Below, piece by piece: positions 24,594 to 32,231 of a DNA stretch of 35,300 nt. The stretch is from Candidatus Solincola daggyaiensis. GTDB lineage: Bacteria > Actinomycetota > Geothermincolia > Geothermincolales > RBG-13-55-18. Numbering within the stretch: position 1 is the first letter of the stretch; the number at the start of each line of letters is the position of its first letter. The notes under the pieces are model-generated. The model ran no database searches and was not told the DNA's origin. It saw nothing but the letters and a program-made list of their open reading frames with translations. The position numbers and the translations under genes were made by a program. Location of the stretch: the NCBI GenBank assembly GCA_015711825.1, contig JACVJD010000025.1, positions 1-35,300 of the forward strand, read 5' to 3'.

Positions 24594-26018
24594 TCAGTCC
24601 TCGATGCCGGCCAGGCGCTTGGCGATCTCCTTCTTCTCCTGGATGTCGTAGGTTCCCAGGATGGCGATGTCCTCCATGATGGGGGAGCCGCCGCCGTGCA
24701 CGCCGGCGTACTGCATGACCCCGGCCATGGAGGAACAGGAGAAGTCGCTTATCCATGCGAAGCACTTATATACGTTCTCGGCGCTCACGCCGTCCGCGCG
24801 CATGATGTATTTCTTCACCAGCTCGCCCACCTCCGGGCTGACCAGCTCCTCGCTGTAGGGTAGGGTGGCCGGCAGGCCCCCGGCTATCTCCGCCAGGATG
24901 TCGTACTCGTGGTACAGGTTCACCCCGGCGTGTTTGCGGGCCACGTTGCAGAAGACCACGTCCGGTATCTGGGTGCCGGACGGAGCCTTGGACGACTTCA
25001 CCGCCGCCGCGATACCGCAACCGTAAACCAGCTCCGCCACGCTGATGAGCTCGGCCAAGGCATGGCGCACGTGCTGCTCCCTCTCGATGCCGTTGTACTC
25101 CGCCGCCAGGGCGGTGGAGCCCATGATCACGTCGGACATGGCCGGCTTGCACCCGGTGTAGGAGTGGCGGTGATAAAGGGAGAAGAGCAGGGCGAGCTGC
25201 CCTCCGAACTCCGTCTCGCCGTTGAGGAAGACCCGGTCCCAGGGCACGAAGACGTCGTCGAAGATGGTCAGGGACTCGATCTCTCCCTTGCCCGAGAGCG
25301 CCGTCGCCACCTCGGGCACGCGGTCGCGGTACTTGGCGCCGCGGCAGACCAGCTTTACCCCCGGCCAGTCGCCGGGAACCGCGAAGGCCACCGCCCAGTC
25401 GCCCTCCTCGGGGGTGAGGAAGCGCGTGGGGGTCACGATGATCTCGTTGGCCAGGGGCGCGAAGGAGTTGTGGGCCTTGGCCCCCCGCACCACGATGCCG
25501 TCGCCGCGCCTCTCCACCACCCGCAGGTAGAGGTCGGGGTCGGCCTGCTCGTGGGGTCTTCTCTTGCGATGGCCCTTGACGTCGGTCTGGGCGCAGCAGC
25601 CCACGATGTCGTTGGCCTGCCAGAACTTAAGATACTCCAGGAAACGCTGGTGATACTCGGTGCCGTGGGCCTGGTCGCACTGGTAGGTGATCACCGAGAG
25701 GGCGTTCATGGCGTCGATGCCCATGCACCGCGCTATGCATCCCCCCACCAGGCGGCAGGACATACGCGTCATCTCCTGCTTGGCCAGGAGGTCCTCCGGG
25801 CTCTGATGGATGTGGCAGAAGCGGCTGACGGTCTCGCCGTTGAGGTGGGACTTTGCGGTGGTGAGGTGCTGCACTTCCTTGGCGTGAGCCAGCTCGATGG
25901 TGAGGTCCATGATGTCGGTTCCTGGAAGGTTTTCCCTTCCAAGCACCTCGCCACCCATGTACACGTTGGGCTTCATGGCCTTGAGGCTTTCGTGATACTC
26001 GTCGACGGTGCGGATCAT
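24594..26018 (-). CDS. abfD: 4-hydroxybutyryl-CoA dehydratase-type enzyme (AbfD/HpaB superfamily)
   Basis: 474 aa from ATG 26018 (GGAGG eight bases upstream; the TTG at 26033 is rejected). HpaB/PvcC flavoprotein fold. All [4Fe-4S] ligands of Clostridium aminobutyricum AbfD have counterparts: the GGCIARCMG pair (CxxxC) and H-x6-C in YHRHSYTGCKP, with the catalytic Tyr four residues after the His. Numbered from the longer frame these are C99, C103, H288, Y292 and C295, very near the reference C99, C103, H292, Y296 and C299. That separates it from the flavin monooxygenases, which lack the cluster. Expected reaction: 4-hydroxybutyryl-CoA to crotonyl-CoA via a ketyl radical, plus vinylacetyl-CoA isomerisation. 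A different acyl-CoA substrate is possible. Controlled by a strong promoter with paired operators and a divergent TetR. Confidence 0.88.
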   Translation of the reverse strand: MIRTVDEYHESLKAMKPNVYMGGEVLGRENLPGTDIMDLTIELAHAKEVQHLTTAKSHLNGETVSRFCHIHQSPEDLLAKQEMTRMSCRLVGGCIARCMGIDAMNALSVITYQCDQAHGTEYHQRFLEYLKFWQANDIVGCCAQTDVKGHRKRRPHEQADPDLYLRVVERRGDGIVVRGAKAHNSFAPLANEIIVTPTRFLTPEEGDWAVAFAVPGDWPGVKLVCRGAKYRDRVPEVATALSGKGEIESLTIFDDVFVPWDRVFLNGETEFGGQLALLFSLYHRHSYTGCKPAMSDVIMGSTALAAEYNGIEREQHVRHALAELISVAELVYGCGIAAAVKSSKAPSGTQIPDVVFCNVARKHAGVNLYHEYDILAEIAGGLPATLPYSEELVSPEVGELVKKYIMRADGVSAENVYKCFAWISDFSCSSMAGVMQYAGVHGGGSPIMEDIAILGTYDIQEKKEIAKRLAGIED

Positions 26019-26060
26019 CGCCATCCCCTCCAATATACTCGTTTCAGATATTGCCCTTTC

Positions 26061-26090
26061 ATTATAGAGTGACTATAATTATGGTGTCAA
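26061..26090 (-). promoter_or_regulatory. Consensus sigma70-type promoter of the dehydratase gene
   Basis: On the minus strand TTGACA (26090-26085), an 18-bp spacer and TATAAT (26066-26061): both hexamers are perfect. The start would be about 26054, giving a leader of about 36 nt with GGAGG. An operator-like inverted repeat overlaps the -10 box, so a strong but repressible promoter is expected. Confidence 0.85.
26063..26077. promoter_or_regulatory. Operator O1 (inverted repeat over dehydratase -10)
   Basis: TATAGAGTGACTATA: perfect 5-bp arms TATAG/CTATA around a 5-bp centre. It overlaps the -10 box of the dehydratase promoter. The same arms recur 31 bp to the right. Confidence 0.7.
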
Positions 26091-26093
26091 TTT

Positions 26094-26108
26094 TATAGTA
26101 AGTCTATT
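26094..26108. promoter_or_regulatory. Operator O2 (second copy, over the tetR -10)
   Basis: TATAGTAAGTCTATT: arms TATAG/CTAT(T), one mismatch from O1's pattern, centred 31 bp (about three helical turns) from O1. Its left half TATAGT could be the -10 of the divergent tetR gene, so one protein could silence both genes. Confidence 0.6.
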
Positions 26109-26124
26109 GGATTGAGGTTTATCA

Positions 26125-26787
26125 ATGGGGAATGACTACAAAGCCAGGGATAAATTCTCGAGTATCATTGAGGCTGCGCTCAAGGTCTTCGGCGAAAAGG
26201 GCTATTATAACGCCACCATCTCCGAGATCGCCCGCAAGGCGGGGGTTTCCGAGGCCACCATCTACGAATACTTCGGCAGCAAGGAGGACCTGCTCTTCGC
26301 CATTCCCAAGGAGATAACCACCCAGGCGGTGGATTTTCTGGAGGCCATAGGCCCGTATATCAGGGGCGCGGAAAACAAGATAAGGACCATCACTTACGGA
26401 TATTTCAACCTCTACCGCGACAACCCCGATTACTCCTCCCTGGTGCTCCTGGACCTCAAGCACAACCGCAAGTTCATGGAGGCCGAGGGCTACCAGGCGG
26501 TGAAGAGATCGGCGGGTTACCTGCTTTCCTGCATCAAGGAAGGGATCGCATCGGGCGAGTTCAAGCAGGGCCTGGATCCCTACCTGGTGCGCTCCATGAT
26601 CCTGGGAACCATCGAGCATGTGTTCTTCCGCTGGCACCTTCGCGGCCGCAGGGACGAGCTGGGGGATTTCGTGGACCCCATGCTGGACATGCTCTTCGAG
26701 GGGATAAGGAGCGAGCCCGAGCCGCGCGCCTACCAAATAAGCATCACCCTTCCCCCTCCCTCCTCCGCAAGGAACAAAGACGGTTGA
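26125..26787 (+). CDS. TetR-family regulator, divergent from the dehydratase
   Basis: 220 aa. The HTH reads SIIEAALKVFGEKGYYNATISEIARKAGVSEATIYEYFGSKEDLLFAIP, about residues 13-61, close in style to FadR/FabR-like fatty-acyl-CoA responsive TetR proteins. The C-terminal ligand domain includes LDLKHNRKFMEAEGYQAVKRSAGYL, followed by a Pro/Ser-rich tail. ATG 26125 follows GAGG seven bases upstream. The intergenic region contains paired inverted repeats overlapping both promoters, so it probably represses the dehydratase and itself and is released by an acyl-CoA (inference from family and layout). Confidence 0.88.
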   Translation: MGNDYKARDKFSSIIEAALKVFGEKGYYNATISEIARKAGVSEATIYEYFGSKEDLLFAIPKEITTQAVDFLEAIGPYIRGAENKIRTITYGYFNLYRDNPDYSSLVLLDLKHNRKFMEAEGYQAVKRSAGYLLSCIKEGIASGEFKQGLDPYLVRSMILGTIEHVFFRWHLRGRRDELGDFVDPMLDMLFEGIRSEPEPRAYQISITLPPPSSARNKDG

Positions 26788-26982
26788 GACGGACCGCACC
26801 GTCGGTGCCCTCGGCCAGCACCGCCACCGTGGCGACGAAACGACCGCGATATCACCTTATCCGACAGCACATACAACGAAGATGCGGTGCATGGTGCGGC
26901 GGATAGCCGACCACGTCGCCTGGGTTCATTTTCGATCGCCCATTGCCGCAACGTTTCCGCGGGCGATGATGCTGTTGCTCTT

Positions 26983-27006
26983 CGATAGGCGCTTTGCGGG
27001 TTGAAA
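26983..27006. repeat. 24-bp direct repeat, copy 1
   Basis: Identical to 27080-27103; starts CGATAGGCGC and ends GCGGGTTGAAA. The GTTGAAA end resembles the 3' end of many type I/III CRISPR repeats. The copies are separated by 73 bp and no third copy is seen. Confidence 0.7.
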
Positions 27007-27079
27007 CAGATGGTGAGGATTTCCCGTCATCTTGGAAAAACAAGCAAACCCGAAAACAGTCACCGATGCCTTGACGTTC

Positions 27080-27103
27080 CGATAGGCGCTTTGCGGGTTG
27101 AAA
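27080..27103. repeat. 24-bp direct repeat, copy 2
   Basis: Second exact copy, 97 bp from copy 1. Flanks differ apart from a loose TTG...TTC match just left of each copy. It lies 66 bp before the lipoprotein start codon. Confidence 0.7.
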
Positions 27104-27169
27104 ATCCGCCCCCTTGCGACGATAATAAGGCGACTACGATAAAAGCCTGAGACGGAAAGGGAGGAAGCG

Positions 27170-27610
27170 ATGAGAAGATCGTTGGTGCTGTTGCTGGCGC
27201 TGTGCCTTTGCGCCGCGGTTCTAGTGGCGGCCGGCTGCGGGGGCGGCGACAAGTCGGCCACGCCCGAGCAGGTGGTGGAGAAGTTCGTCAAGGCGGCCAT
27301 GGCCGGCGATGCCGATACCGCCTATTCCCTCATCTCCGAGTCCAGCAAGGGAGAGATCGAGAGCAAGGAGGAGCTGGTGGAGGGAGTGGGTGAAGGCGTG
27401 TCGGAATACTCGGTCGGCGGCGCCAGCATCTCCGGCGACACCGCCAAGGTGGCCACCAGCCTGACCCTGAAAGATCTCGAGTTCGAGATGGAGTTCGACA
27501 TGATCCTGGTCAAGGAGGGCGGCGCCTGGAAGGTCGACCTCGCCCAGACTCAGGCGGAGATGGAAAAAGCGGTCGAGGAGTTCATGCAGAATTTCGAGCT
27601 ACCTCAATAA
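27170..27610 (+). CDS. Small secreted lipoprotein (DUF4878-like)
   Basis: 146 aa. Signal peptide MRRS then a Leu/Ala-rich core, with lipobox VAAGC at Cys23, followed by a GGGDKS linker. The mature part (ATPEQVVEKFVKAAMAGDADTAYSLIS ... EEFDMILVKEGGAWKVDLAQ) has the NTF2/DUF4878 cystatin-like pattern: a first helix with VxxFxxAxxxGDxxxAxxLxS and a final GxWKVD strand. Role unknown; such proteins are anchored on the outer face of the membrane. Start ATG 27170 has GGGAGG six bases upstream. A strong terminator follows. Confidence 0.85.
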   Translation: MRRSLVLLLALCLCAAVLVAAGCGGGDKSATPEQVVEKFVKAAMAGDADTAYSLISESSKGEIESKEELVEGVGEGVSEYSVGGASISGDTAKVATSLTLKDLEFEMEFDMILVKEGGAWKVDLAQTQAEMEKAVEEFMQNFELPQ

Positions 27611-27629
27611 TCTGCCCAGGCGAGAAAAG

Positions 27630-27671
27630 AAAAACCCCCGCCCGCGGCAAACGCCGCGGGCATAGGTTTTT
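27630..27671. terminator. Bidirectional rho-independent terminator
   Basis: CCCGCGGC (27641-27648), loop AAAC, GCCGCGGG (27653-27660). Outside it AAAAACC (27630-27636) pairs with GGTTTTT (27665-27671), giving a T-run on both strands. It lies between the lipoprotein (+) and the membrane protein gene (-), which converge. Confidence 0.88.
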
Positions 27672-27722
27672 CCAAAGGGCCATAAAGGCGCCGGAAAGCC
27701 TAAGGCGCTCTTTTGGTTGCGC

Positions 27723-28328
27723 CTACGCGAAGTCCCCCCTCGACTCCGCCGCGGCCTTCATGCTCGCCTTGGGGCCGAGGGAGATGTGGACCTGGCTTAT
27801 GATGGTGGCGATCACCTGGTTCGCTATGGCCATGGCCGGATTGTGCCATACCAACCATATGATAAGGTCGATGGCGGTTATGACGGCTATGCTCAAGGCC
27901 CGGTTAGGCCAAGCCCTATGCTCTTTCTCGGCCTCCGACTGACGCCTCAGAAGCTCCTCGGACCGACGCAGCCTGCCCTCCGGATCGCTCAATTTATCGT
28001 TTTTCTCGAGCTCCTCCAAAGCTCCGGTTAAAGGTAACCGATACAGGCTCAGGAAGCTTCCGACGGTAAGCTTTTCCCCGCGCAGACCTCTCAGGGCGGA
28101 AATCCAGAGACCGTTAAGGCCGAGGTAGGAAAGGATGATGAATCCGATATAAGCGTTTCTTGCCTTGGCCTCGCCGGCCGTAAATGCCAGGACGGCAAGT
28201 GCCGCCAAGACCACCGCGTAGAAGACCAGCGTGCTCGTGAAATAGTTCCTTGTTTTCCTTTCCGATTCCCTCAGCGTCTTGACGATCATCTCGGTGTCGT
28301 CATGCTCGGATACGTCCATCCCCTTCAC
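27723..28328 (-). CDS. Membrane protein in the 2-hydroxyacyl-CoA dehydratase operon, function unknown
   Basis: 201 aa with four hydrophobic segments (about 30-50, 58-80, 143-163, 165-180). A charged cytoplasmic loop (GALEELEKNDKLSDPEGRLRRSEELLRRQSEAEKEH) lies between the second and third. No family recognised. Start GTG 28328 has GGAGG seven bases upstream. It follows the large dehydratase subunit by 24 nt on the same strand, so it is probably co-transcribed. A role as a membrane partner is possible but unsupported. Confidence 0.65.
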   Translation of the reverse strand: MKGMDVSEHDDTEMIVKTLRESERKTRNYFTSTLVFYAVVLAALAVLAFTAGEAKARNAYIGFIILSYLGLNGLWISALRGLRGEKLTVGSFLSLYRLPLTGALEELEKNDKLSDPEGRLRRSEELLRRQSEAEKEHRAWPNRALSIAVITAIDLIIWLVWHNPAMAIANQVIATIISQVHISLGPKASMKAAAESRGDFA

Positions 28329-28352
28329 GTGCGATCCTCCTTCCTCCTTGCA

Positions 28353-29702
28353 TCAGCTCTTTCTCACACCCTCCGGCGATGCCGTGCACAGCTCTTTCAG
28401 AAAGCGGTCGATGCGCGTCTTTACCACCATGAAATCGTCTCCGCGGTCGTCGACGCAGTCTCCGTCTATGACCAGCATGGGCAAGCCGTAAGTCCTGAAC
28501 TTCTCGGTTTCCATGCGCCCCGCGCAGTGGAAATGCCTGCATGACTTGGGATAGAAGGCGATGATGCCGTCCCCCGGTCTTATTACCCGCGCATAGAGCT
28601 CGACTCGCTGCTCTAAAGGGGTGTAGGCAGGGTTCAGCACCGTTCTGCGAGCGACGGCGCGGAAAGGATCGCCGGCGTCCAACTCGTCCCAATAACAATA
28701 ATTTACTATCGAGCCCACGATGTCCGCCCTCTCCTCTATGTAATCAAGGAGAGAATTCCTGTAATAAGGCCGCAGGTGAGCCCAGACGATCCTGGGCCTG
28801 GTGGAGGGCTCGCATTCCACCGCCGCGGCGGCCTCGATCTCCTGGTAGCGAGAGCGGAATATATCGACCAGCTCGCGTGCGCCCCAGGTCTGCATGAGAT
28901 TGGCCGCGTGGTCCATATCCTTCGACCCCCGCAGAAGAGGCCGGTCGCTGTAGTACGCAAGCTCGTTGCCCCTGGCGAGCCAGCGTCCCGCTTCGTTGCT
29001 GTTCCTTACCGCCTCGATCAGCTTTTCAAGCTCCAGTTTCGCCCCCGTTACCTCGGAGATGAAGGCCGCCATCCCCACCAGCTGTTCCGCAACGTAGTCG
29101 ATCGCCTCCTCCAGATCCGACGCGCCTCCTTCCCCCTCTTGCCTGCTCCAGGCGCCGTAGGGAACATCGAGCACGAACTCCGGCCGGTTGTATTTCGCGG
29201 ACGCGAACTCCGCCAGTTTCGCCGACGGGTCGCAAAGGTGGGTGGAGGTCAGTATGACGTCGGGACTGGGGAGGATATCCAGCAGCATGGCCCCCGCCGC
29301 CGCCTTCACGAAAGAGCACAGGTCGGGAGCGAACCCGTTCTCCTCCGCCTCCTCCAGGCACTTTACCGCCCTCCCCATCATGGAGACCTGCGCAGCGAAC
29401 ATCTCCAGGGTAAAAGGCATCAAGCCCATGGCATAGATTATCTCCGTGGGCATGAAAAGGCTCCGCCAAGCGACCGGATAGCTTTTGCCCTCATGGTATG
29501 GATGGCTTCCATAACAATGGAGAAACTGCTCGCTGAGCAGCCTCCCCCGCTTCTGGGAGGCTTTGAGCTCCTCCCAGGGCCTGGATAACGCCTTCTTCGC
29601 GTAGGAATCGTAAGCCTCCACGCTCAAGCCTTGAAAGGCGAGAAACCTCCGCCATTGCTCCTTCCTCAGCCTCTTATTCTCCTCCAACATGACCGTTTTC
29701 AT
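28353..29702 (-). CDS. 2-hydroxyacyl-CoA dehydratase / benzoyl-CoA reductase-type subunit (larger)
   Basis: 449 aa of the HgdB/FldB/BcrB superfamily (PF06050). Typical landmarks: MPTEIIYAMGLMPF (84-97), APDLCSFVKAAAG (Cys129), THLCDPSAKL (Cys157), FVLDVPYG (177-183) and late YPKSCRHFHCAGR (Cys388/393). Three of these cysteines should ligate a [4Fe-4S] cluster. Such subunits perform ATP-driven low-potential chemistry: removal of the 2-hydroxyl of an acyl-CoA, or ring reduction. Start ATG 29702 is one base after the stop of the preceding subunit; GGAGGAAGG precedes it. With the companion subunit it probably forms the heterodimeric catalytic component. Substrate not deducible. Confidence 0.85.
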   Translation of the reverse strand: MKTVMLEENKRLRKEQWRRFLAFQGLSVEAYDSYAKKALSRPWEELKASQKRGRLLSEQFLHCYGSHPYHEGKSYPVAWRSLFMPTEIIYAMGLMPFTLEMFAAQVSMMGRAVKCLEEAEENGFAPDLCSFVKAAAGAMLLDILPSPDVILTSTHLCDPSAKLAEFASAKYNRPEFVLDVPYGAWSRQEGEGGASDLEEAIDYVAEQLVGMAAFISEVTGAKLELEKLIEAVRNSNEAGRWLARGNELAYYSDRPLLRGSKDMDHAANLMQTWGARELVDIFRSRYQEIEAAAAVECEPSTRPRIVWAHLRPYYRNSLLDYIEERADIVGSIVNYCYWDELDAGDPFRAVARRTVLNPAYTPLEQRVELYARVIRPGDGIIAFYPKSCRHFHCAGRMETEKFRTYGLPMLVIDGDCVDDRGDDFMVVKTRIDRFLKELCTASPEGVRKS

Positions 29703-29703
29703 G

Positions 29704-30750
29704 TCAGGAAACCTTCCTCCTCCGCAACCTTTTCACGAAAGCCTCTATCTCCCGCGGATCGACCTTGCCGGATATATCGCTTTCCGCTATCTTCACCGGC
29801 ACCCCCCAGGCGGCTCTTTCCCTGAACAGCGGCCACTGGCCCTGCAGGTTGGAGCAGAACTTCATGGCGCAGTAGATGACCCCGTCCAAGCGGTATTCGC
29901 GGACGAGGGAGCGCAGTTCGTCCATCCCCGAGGCGGCCCGCCCGCCGAGCATGCGTGGGCATGGCGGTTTGGCCAGATAGGCCTCGGCGAGCGCGCGCAA
30001 CGGGTCCCCCTCCAGGTCGACTTTGCCGCGGCCAAACCTCATACCGTTGCAGGCATGCTCCAGCACCACCTCGCCGCCCGCCGATTCTATGAGTTCGTGG
30101 ATATGCACGCTGATAGGTCCTCCATAGATCATCAACCTGGGCCCTCGCCTTTCCCCCTTTTCCGCCGTCACTTCGATTCTCACCTCTTCCAGTTTTTCCA
30201 AAGACTCTTCGGGGGGACGGGTGAGGACGACGTGCAGTAGTCGCGCGAACTCCGAACCCCTGATGCCGGGGGGATCCGACATCCTCGAGCGTCGTATCTC
30301 CTCAAGCATCTCCCATAACGCGTCCCTCCGCCCTATGGCCTCCACCAGACGTTCCTCGGGGTAATCGCCGAAACGTCTTTTCACCGCATCCTGAAAACGC
30401 TTTATATTCGCCGCGAAAAAGGAGGCGCTTTTCATGTCCTTTTTTCTGGGAACATCGAGAAGATGGACCCACTGCCCGTCTCCTGCTTCCACCCCATGGG
30501 ACCAGGCGTCGAAAAGCCTGCGCATGCACTCGCAGGAATGGGCGATCACCGCCCCTTGGAATCGATCGTATGCTCCGCTCAGTTTTGCCCCCAGGCAGCT
30601 CCTTACGAACGAACAGGCGGCGTCGCCGAGGATGACGTCCTCGTGGCCCTTTCCCGAATCCTCCCTTATGCCATAGGGAACCAGTCCCGCGGCGTCAAGG
30701 ATTTCCAGGGGCGTATAGGTGCAGAACCAGGCGATCCTCGGTCTGCTCAT
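29704..30750 (-). CDS. 2-hydroxyacyl-CoA dehydratase-type subunit (smaller)
   Basis: 348 aa from ATG 30750 (AGGGCGGG upstream; longer ATG 30798 rejected). PF06050 landmarks: TPLEILDAAGLVPYGI (13-28), GDAACSFVRSCLG (Cys46), HSCECMRRL (Cys73/75), HLLDVPRK (97-103), YGGPISV near 210 and CAMKFCSN (Cys294/299). The Cys near 46, 75 and 299 are the likely cluster ligands. The ATG overlaps the activase stop codon (ATGA, 30747-30750), evidence of translational coupling. It pairs with the next gene as the two subunits of the dehydratase. Confidence 0.85.
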   Translation of the reverse strand: MSRPRIAWFCTYTPLEILDAAGLVPYGIREDSGKGHEDVILGDAACSFVRSCLGAKLSGAYDRFQGAVIAHSCECMRRLFDAWSHGVEAGDGQWVHLLDVPRKKDMKSASFFAANIKRFQDAVKRRFGDYPEERLVEAIGRRDALWEMLEEIRRSRMSDPPGIRGSEFARLLHVVLTRPPEESLEKLEEVRIEVTAEKGERRGPRLMIYGGPISVHIHELIESAGGEVVLEHACNGMRFGRGKVDLEGDPLRALAEAYLAKPPCPRMLGGRAASGMDELRSLVREYRLDGVIYCAMKFCSNLQGQWPLFRERAAWGVPVKIAESDISGKVDPREIEAFVKRLRRRKVS

Positions 30751-32231
30751 CCCGCCCTCCCCAGGTCGGCCCCGACATGTCGGTAATATTCGGGGCATGC
30801 GTAAAGGGTAGCAACCCTTTCACCATCAAGCAAAAAGCACACCAGGTCACATATGCGGTCGCGCCCGCAGCGCAGGCGAAGGTGTTCTTCGCATTCCTGG
30901 AAGCGCGATTCTATCCTCTGGACGGCGTCGAAGCCCCTGAAGCGGCTCGCCCCGTTGGTCTCGCGCCGCGCCAGCAGGGCCATCCCAAGCGCGCCCATTA
31001 CGCGATGGTGCAGAGGCACCTGGATCTCGCACCTCTCGCCGCGGCTCTCCTCGAGGCACTCCTCCAGCGCCTTCCGGACCCCGATGTTGGAGGCCACTCC
31101 CCCCTGAAAGGCGATGGGAGGGGTTATCTTTTTCTTGTTTATGCCCAGGGTCGAGAAGAAGTTCATGGCCAGGGAACGATGCAAACCCGCGATTATGTTC
31201 TCCTTGAAATTTCCCTTTGCCTGCTCCGAAACCAGGTCGCGCCCCACGAAGACCGTGCACATGCTGGAGAAGGTATAGGGCTTTTTCGCCCGCAAGGACA
31301 TCTCCCCGAACCTCTCCACCGGCACGCCCAGGCGCGCCGCTTGGGCATCCAGGAAGGCTCCGGTGCCCGCCCCACACTTGCGGTTCATCACCGCATCCAC
31401 CAGCACCCCGTCCTCCACGTACATGACTTTCGAGTCCTGGCCTCCGATATCGAAGATCACCCGCACTCCCGGGACCATATGCATGGCGGCCTCCGCGTGC
31501 GCGTCCAGCTCCGTTTCGTAGATATCCGCGTCAAGTATCCCCCTGGCGATCTCGTGGCCGCTTCCCGTAACCCCCGTGCCCGCTATCCTGACGTTGGCGG
31601 GCAGGCGCGAGGCGATTTTTCCCAGGGCCTTCTTTATGTTGTTGACCAGGTCTCCTTCGGTAAGGGTGTAATCGCTGGCGATCACCGTGCCTTCCTCGTC
31701 GATGACCACGGTGTTTATGGAGATGGAGCCCGCATCCAGGCCCAGGTAGGCATCCATGCCGTCCCTCCAGGCGCCCCTTCTCAACGCGTACAGCATGGGC
31801 ACTCCCTCGTGGGTGTATTTGAAAAGAGGCCGCTTCAGCCCGCGGAGAACCGCGTCTATGACCCCGACGGGATCGCGCCCGTTGTCCTCGTCGTCCACGT
31901 CGCGCAAGCGGCACCTCAGCCACAGCGAGGCGTCGCTGCTCCTTATTTCCATCAAGGCCCTTTCCTTTATCTTGAGGCGCACCATCACGCCGGAAGCCTC
32001 GCCCGGGGTACGGCTTGAAGGGCCGCCCCTGATCCATGCGTCCACCGCCTGGCCCTGCTTTCCCGCCATCTCCAGTATGGGGCGCAGCGCCGCCCACGCT
32101 TCCTCCTCGCTGCGCCTGAAATCCCCCGCCGGCAGGAACGGCAACTGGTAAAAGACCTCCTTGCCGTTCTCGGGCAGGTAAGAAAAGGCCATGTTCTCAG
32201 GCATATCCCATTTCACCTCTTTCTCTTCCAT
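30747..32231 (-). CDS. 2-hydroxyacyl-CoA dehydratase activase (BadF/HgdC family) with N- and C-terminal extensions
   Basis: 494 aa from ATG 32231 (GGAGG four bases upstream). The usual activase is ~260 aa. Here the ASKHA ATPase lies at 161-423: AYLGLDAGSISINTVV, GTGVTGSG, IFDIGGQDSK, then NRKCGAGTG (Cys286) and SSMCTVF (Cys325), the two cysteines that bridge the homodimer's [4Fe-4S] cluster, and FQGGVASN. It hydrolyses ATP to push electrons into the dehydratase. About 155 N-terminal residues form an unknown domain (DAWIRGG, MVRLKIKER). The 70-residue C-terminal tail carries five Cys (447, 455, 461, 465, 479), suggesting another metal site. First gene of the operon; divergent from the second two-module CxxC gene. 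Confidence 0.88.
   Translation of the reverse strand: MEEKEVKWDMPENMAFSYLPENGKEVFYQLPFLPAGDFRRSEEEAWAALRPILEMAGKQGQAVDAWIRGGPSSRTPGEASGVMVRLKIKERALMEIRSSDASLWLRCRLRDVDDEDNGRDPVGVIDAVLRGLKRPLFKYTHEGVPMLYALRRGAWRDGMDAYLGLDAGSISINTVVIDEEGTVIASDYTLTEGDLVNNIKKALGKIASRLPANVRIAGTGVTGSGHEIARGILDADIYETELDAHAEAAMHMVPGVRVIFDIGGQDSKVMYVEDGVLVDAVMNRKCGAGTGAFLDAQAARLGVPVERFGEMSLRAKKPYTFSSMCTVFVGRDLVSEQAKGNFKENIIAGLHRSLAMNFFSTLGINKKKITPPIAFQGGVASNIGVRKALEECLEESRGERCEIQVPLHHRVMGALGMALLARRETNGASRFRGFDAVQRIESRFQECEEHLRLRCGRDRICDLVCFLLDGERVATLYACPEYYRHVGADLGRAG

Larger units (their letters stand above)
26788..27169. other. Intergenic region with a direct repeat pair
   Basis: 382 nt between TetR (+) and the small lipoprotein (+). 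The first 190 nt show nothing I recognise. The second half contains two exact 24-bp direct repeats (listed separately). The lipoprotein's ribosome site (GGGAGGAAGCG) is at the right end. Confidence 0.5.

Noticed and set aside
24909-26072. Long + strand open frame opposite the AbfD-type gene (387 codons)
   Set aside because: No recognisable motif and antisense-like composition; it would also cover the dehydratase promoter. The - strand gene is unambiguous.
26983-27103. CRISPR array call for the two 24-bp repeats
   Set aside because: Only two copies, a 73-bp interval, and no cas genes in the window. Kept as a direct repeat pair with a CRISPR remnant as one hypothesis.
30777-32018. Long + strand open frame opposite the activase (413 codons)
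   Set aside because: Shadow of the activase gene, rich in His/Gly/Gln and without domain features.
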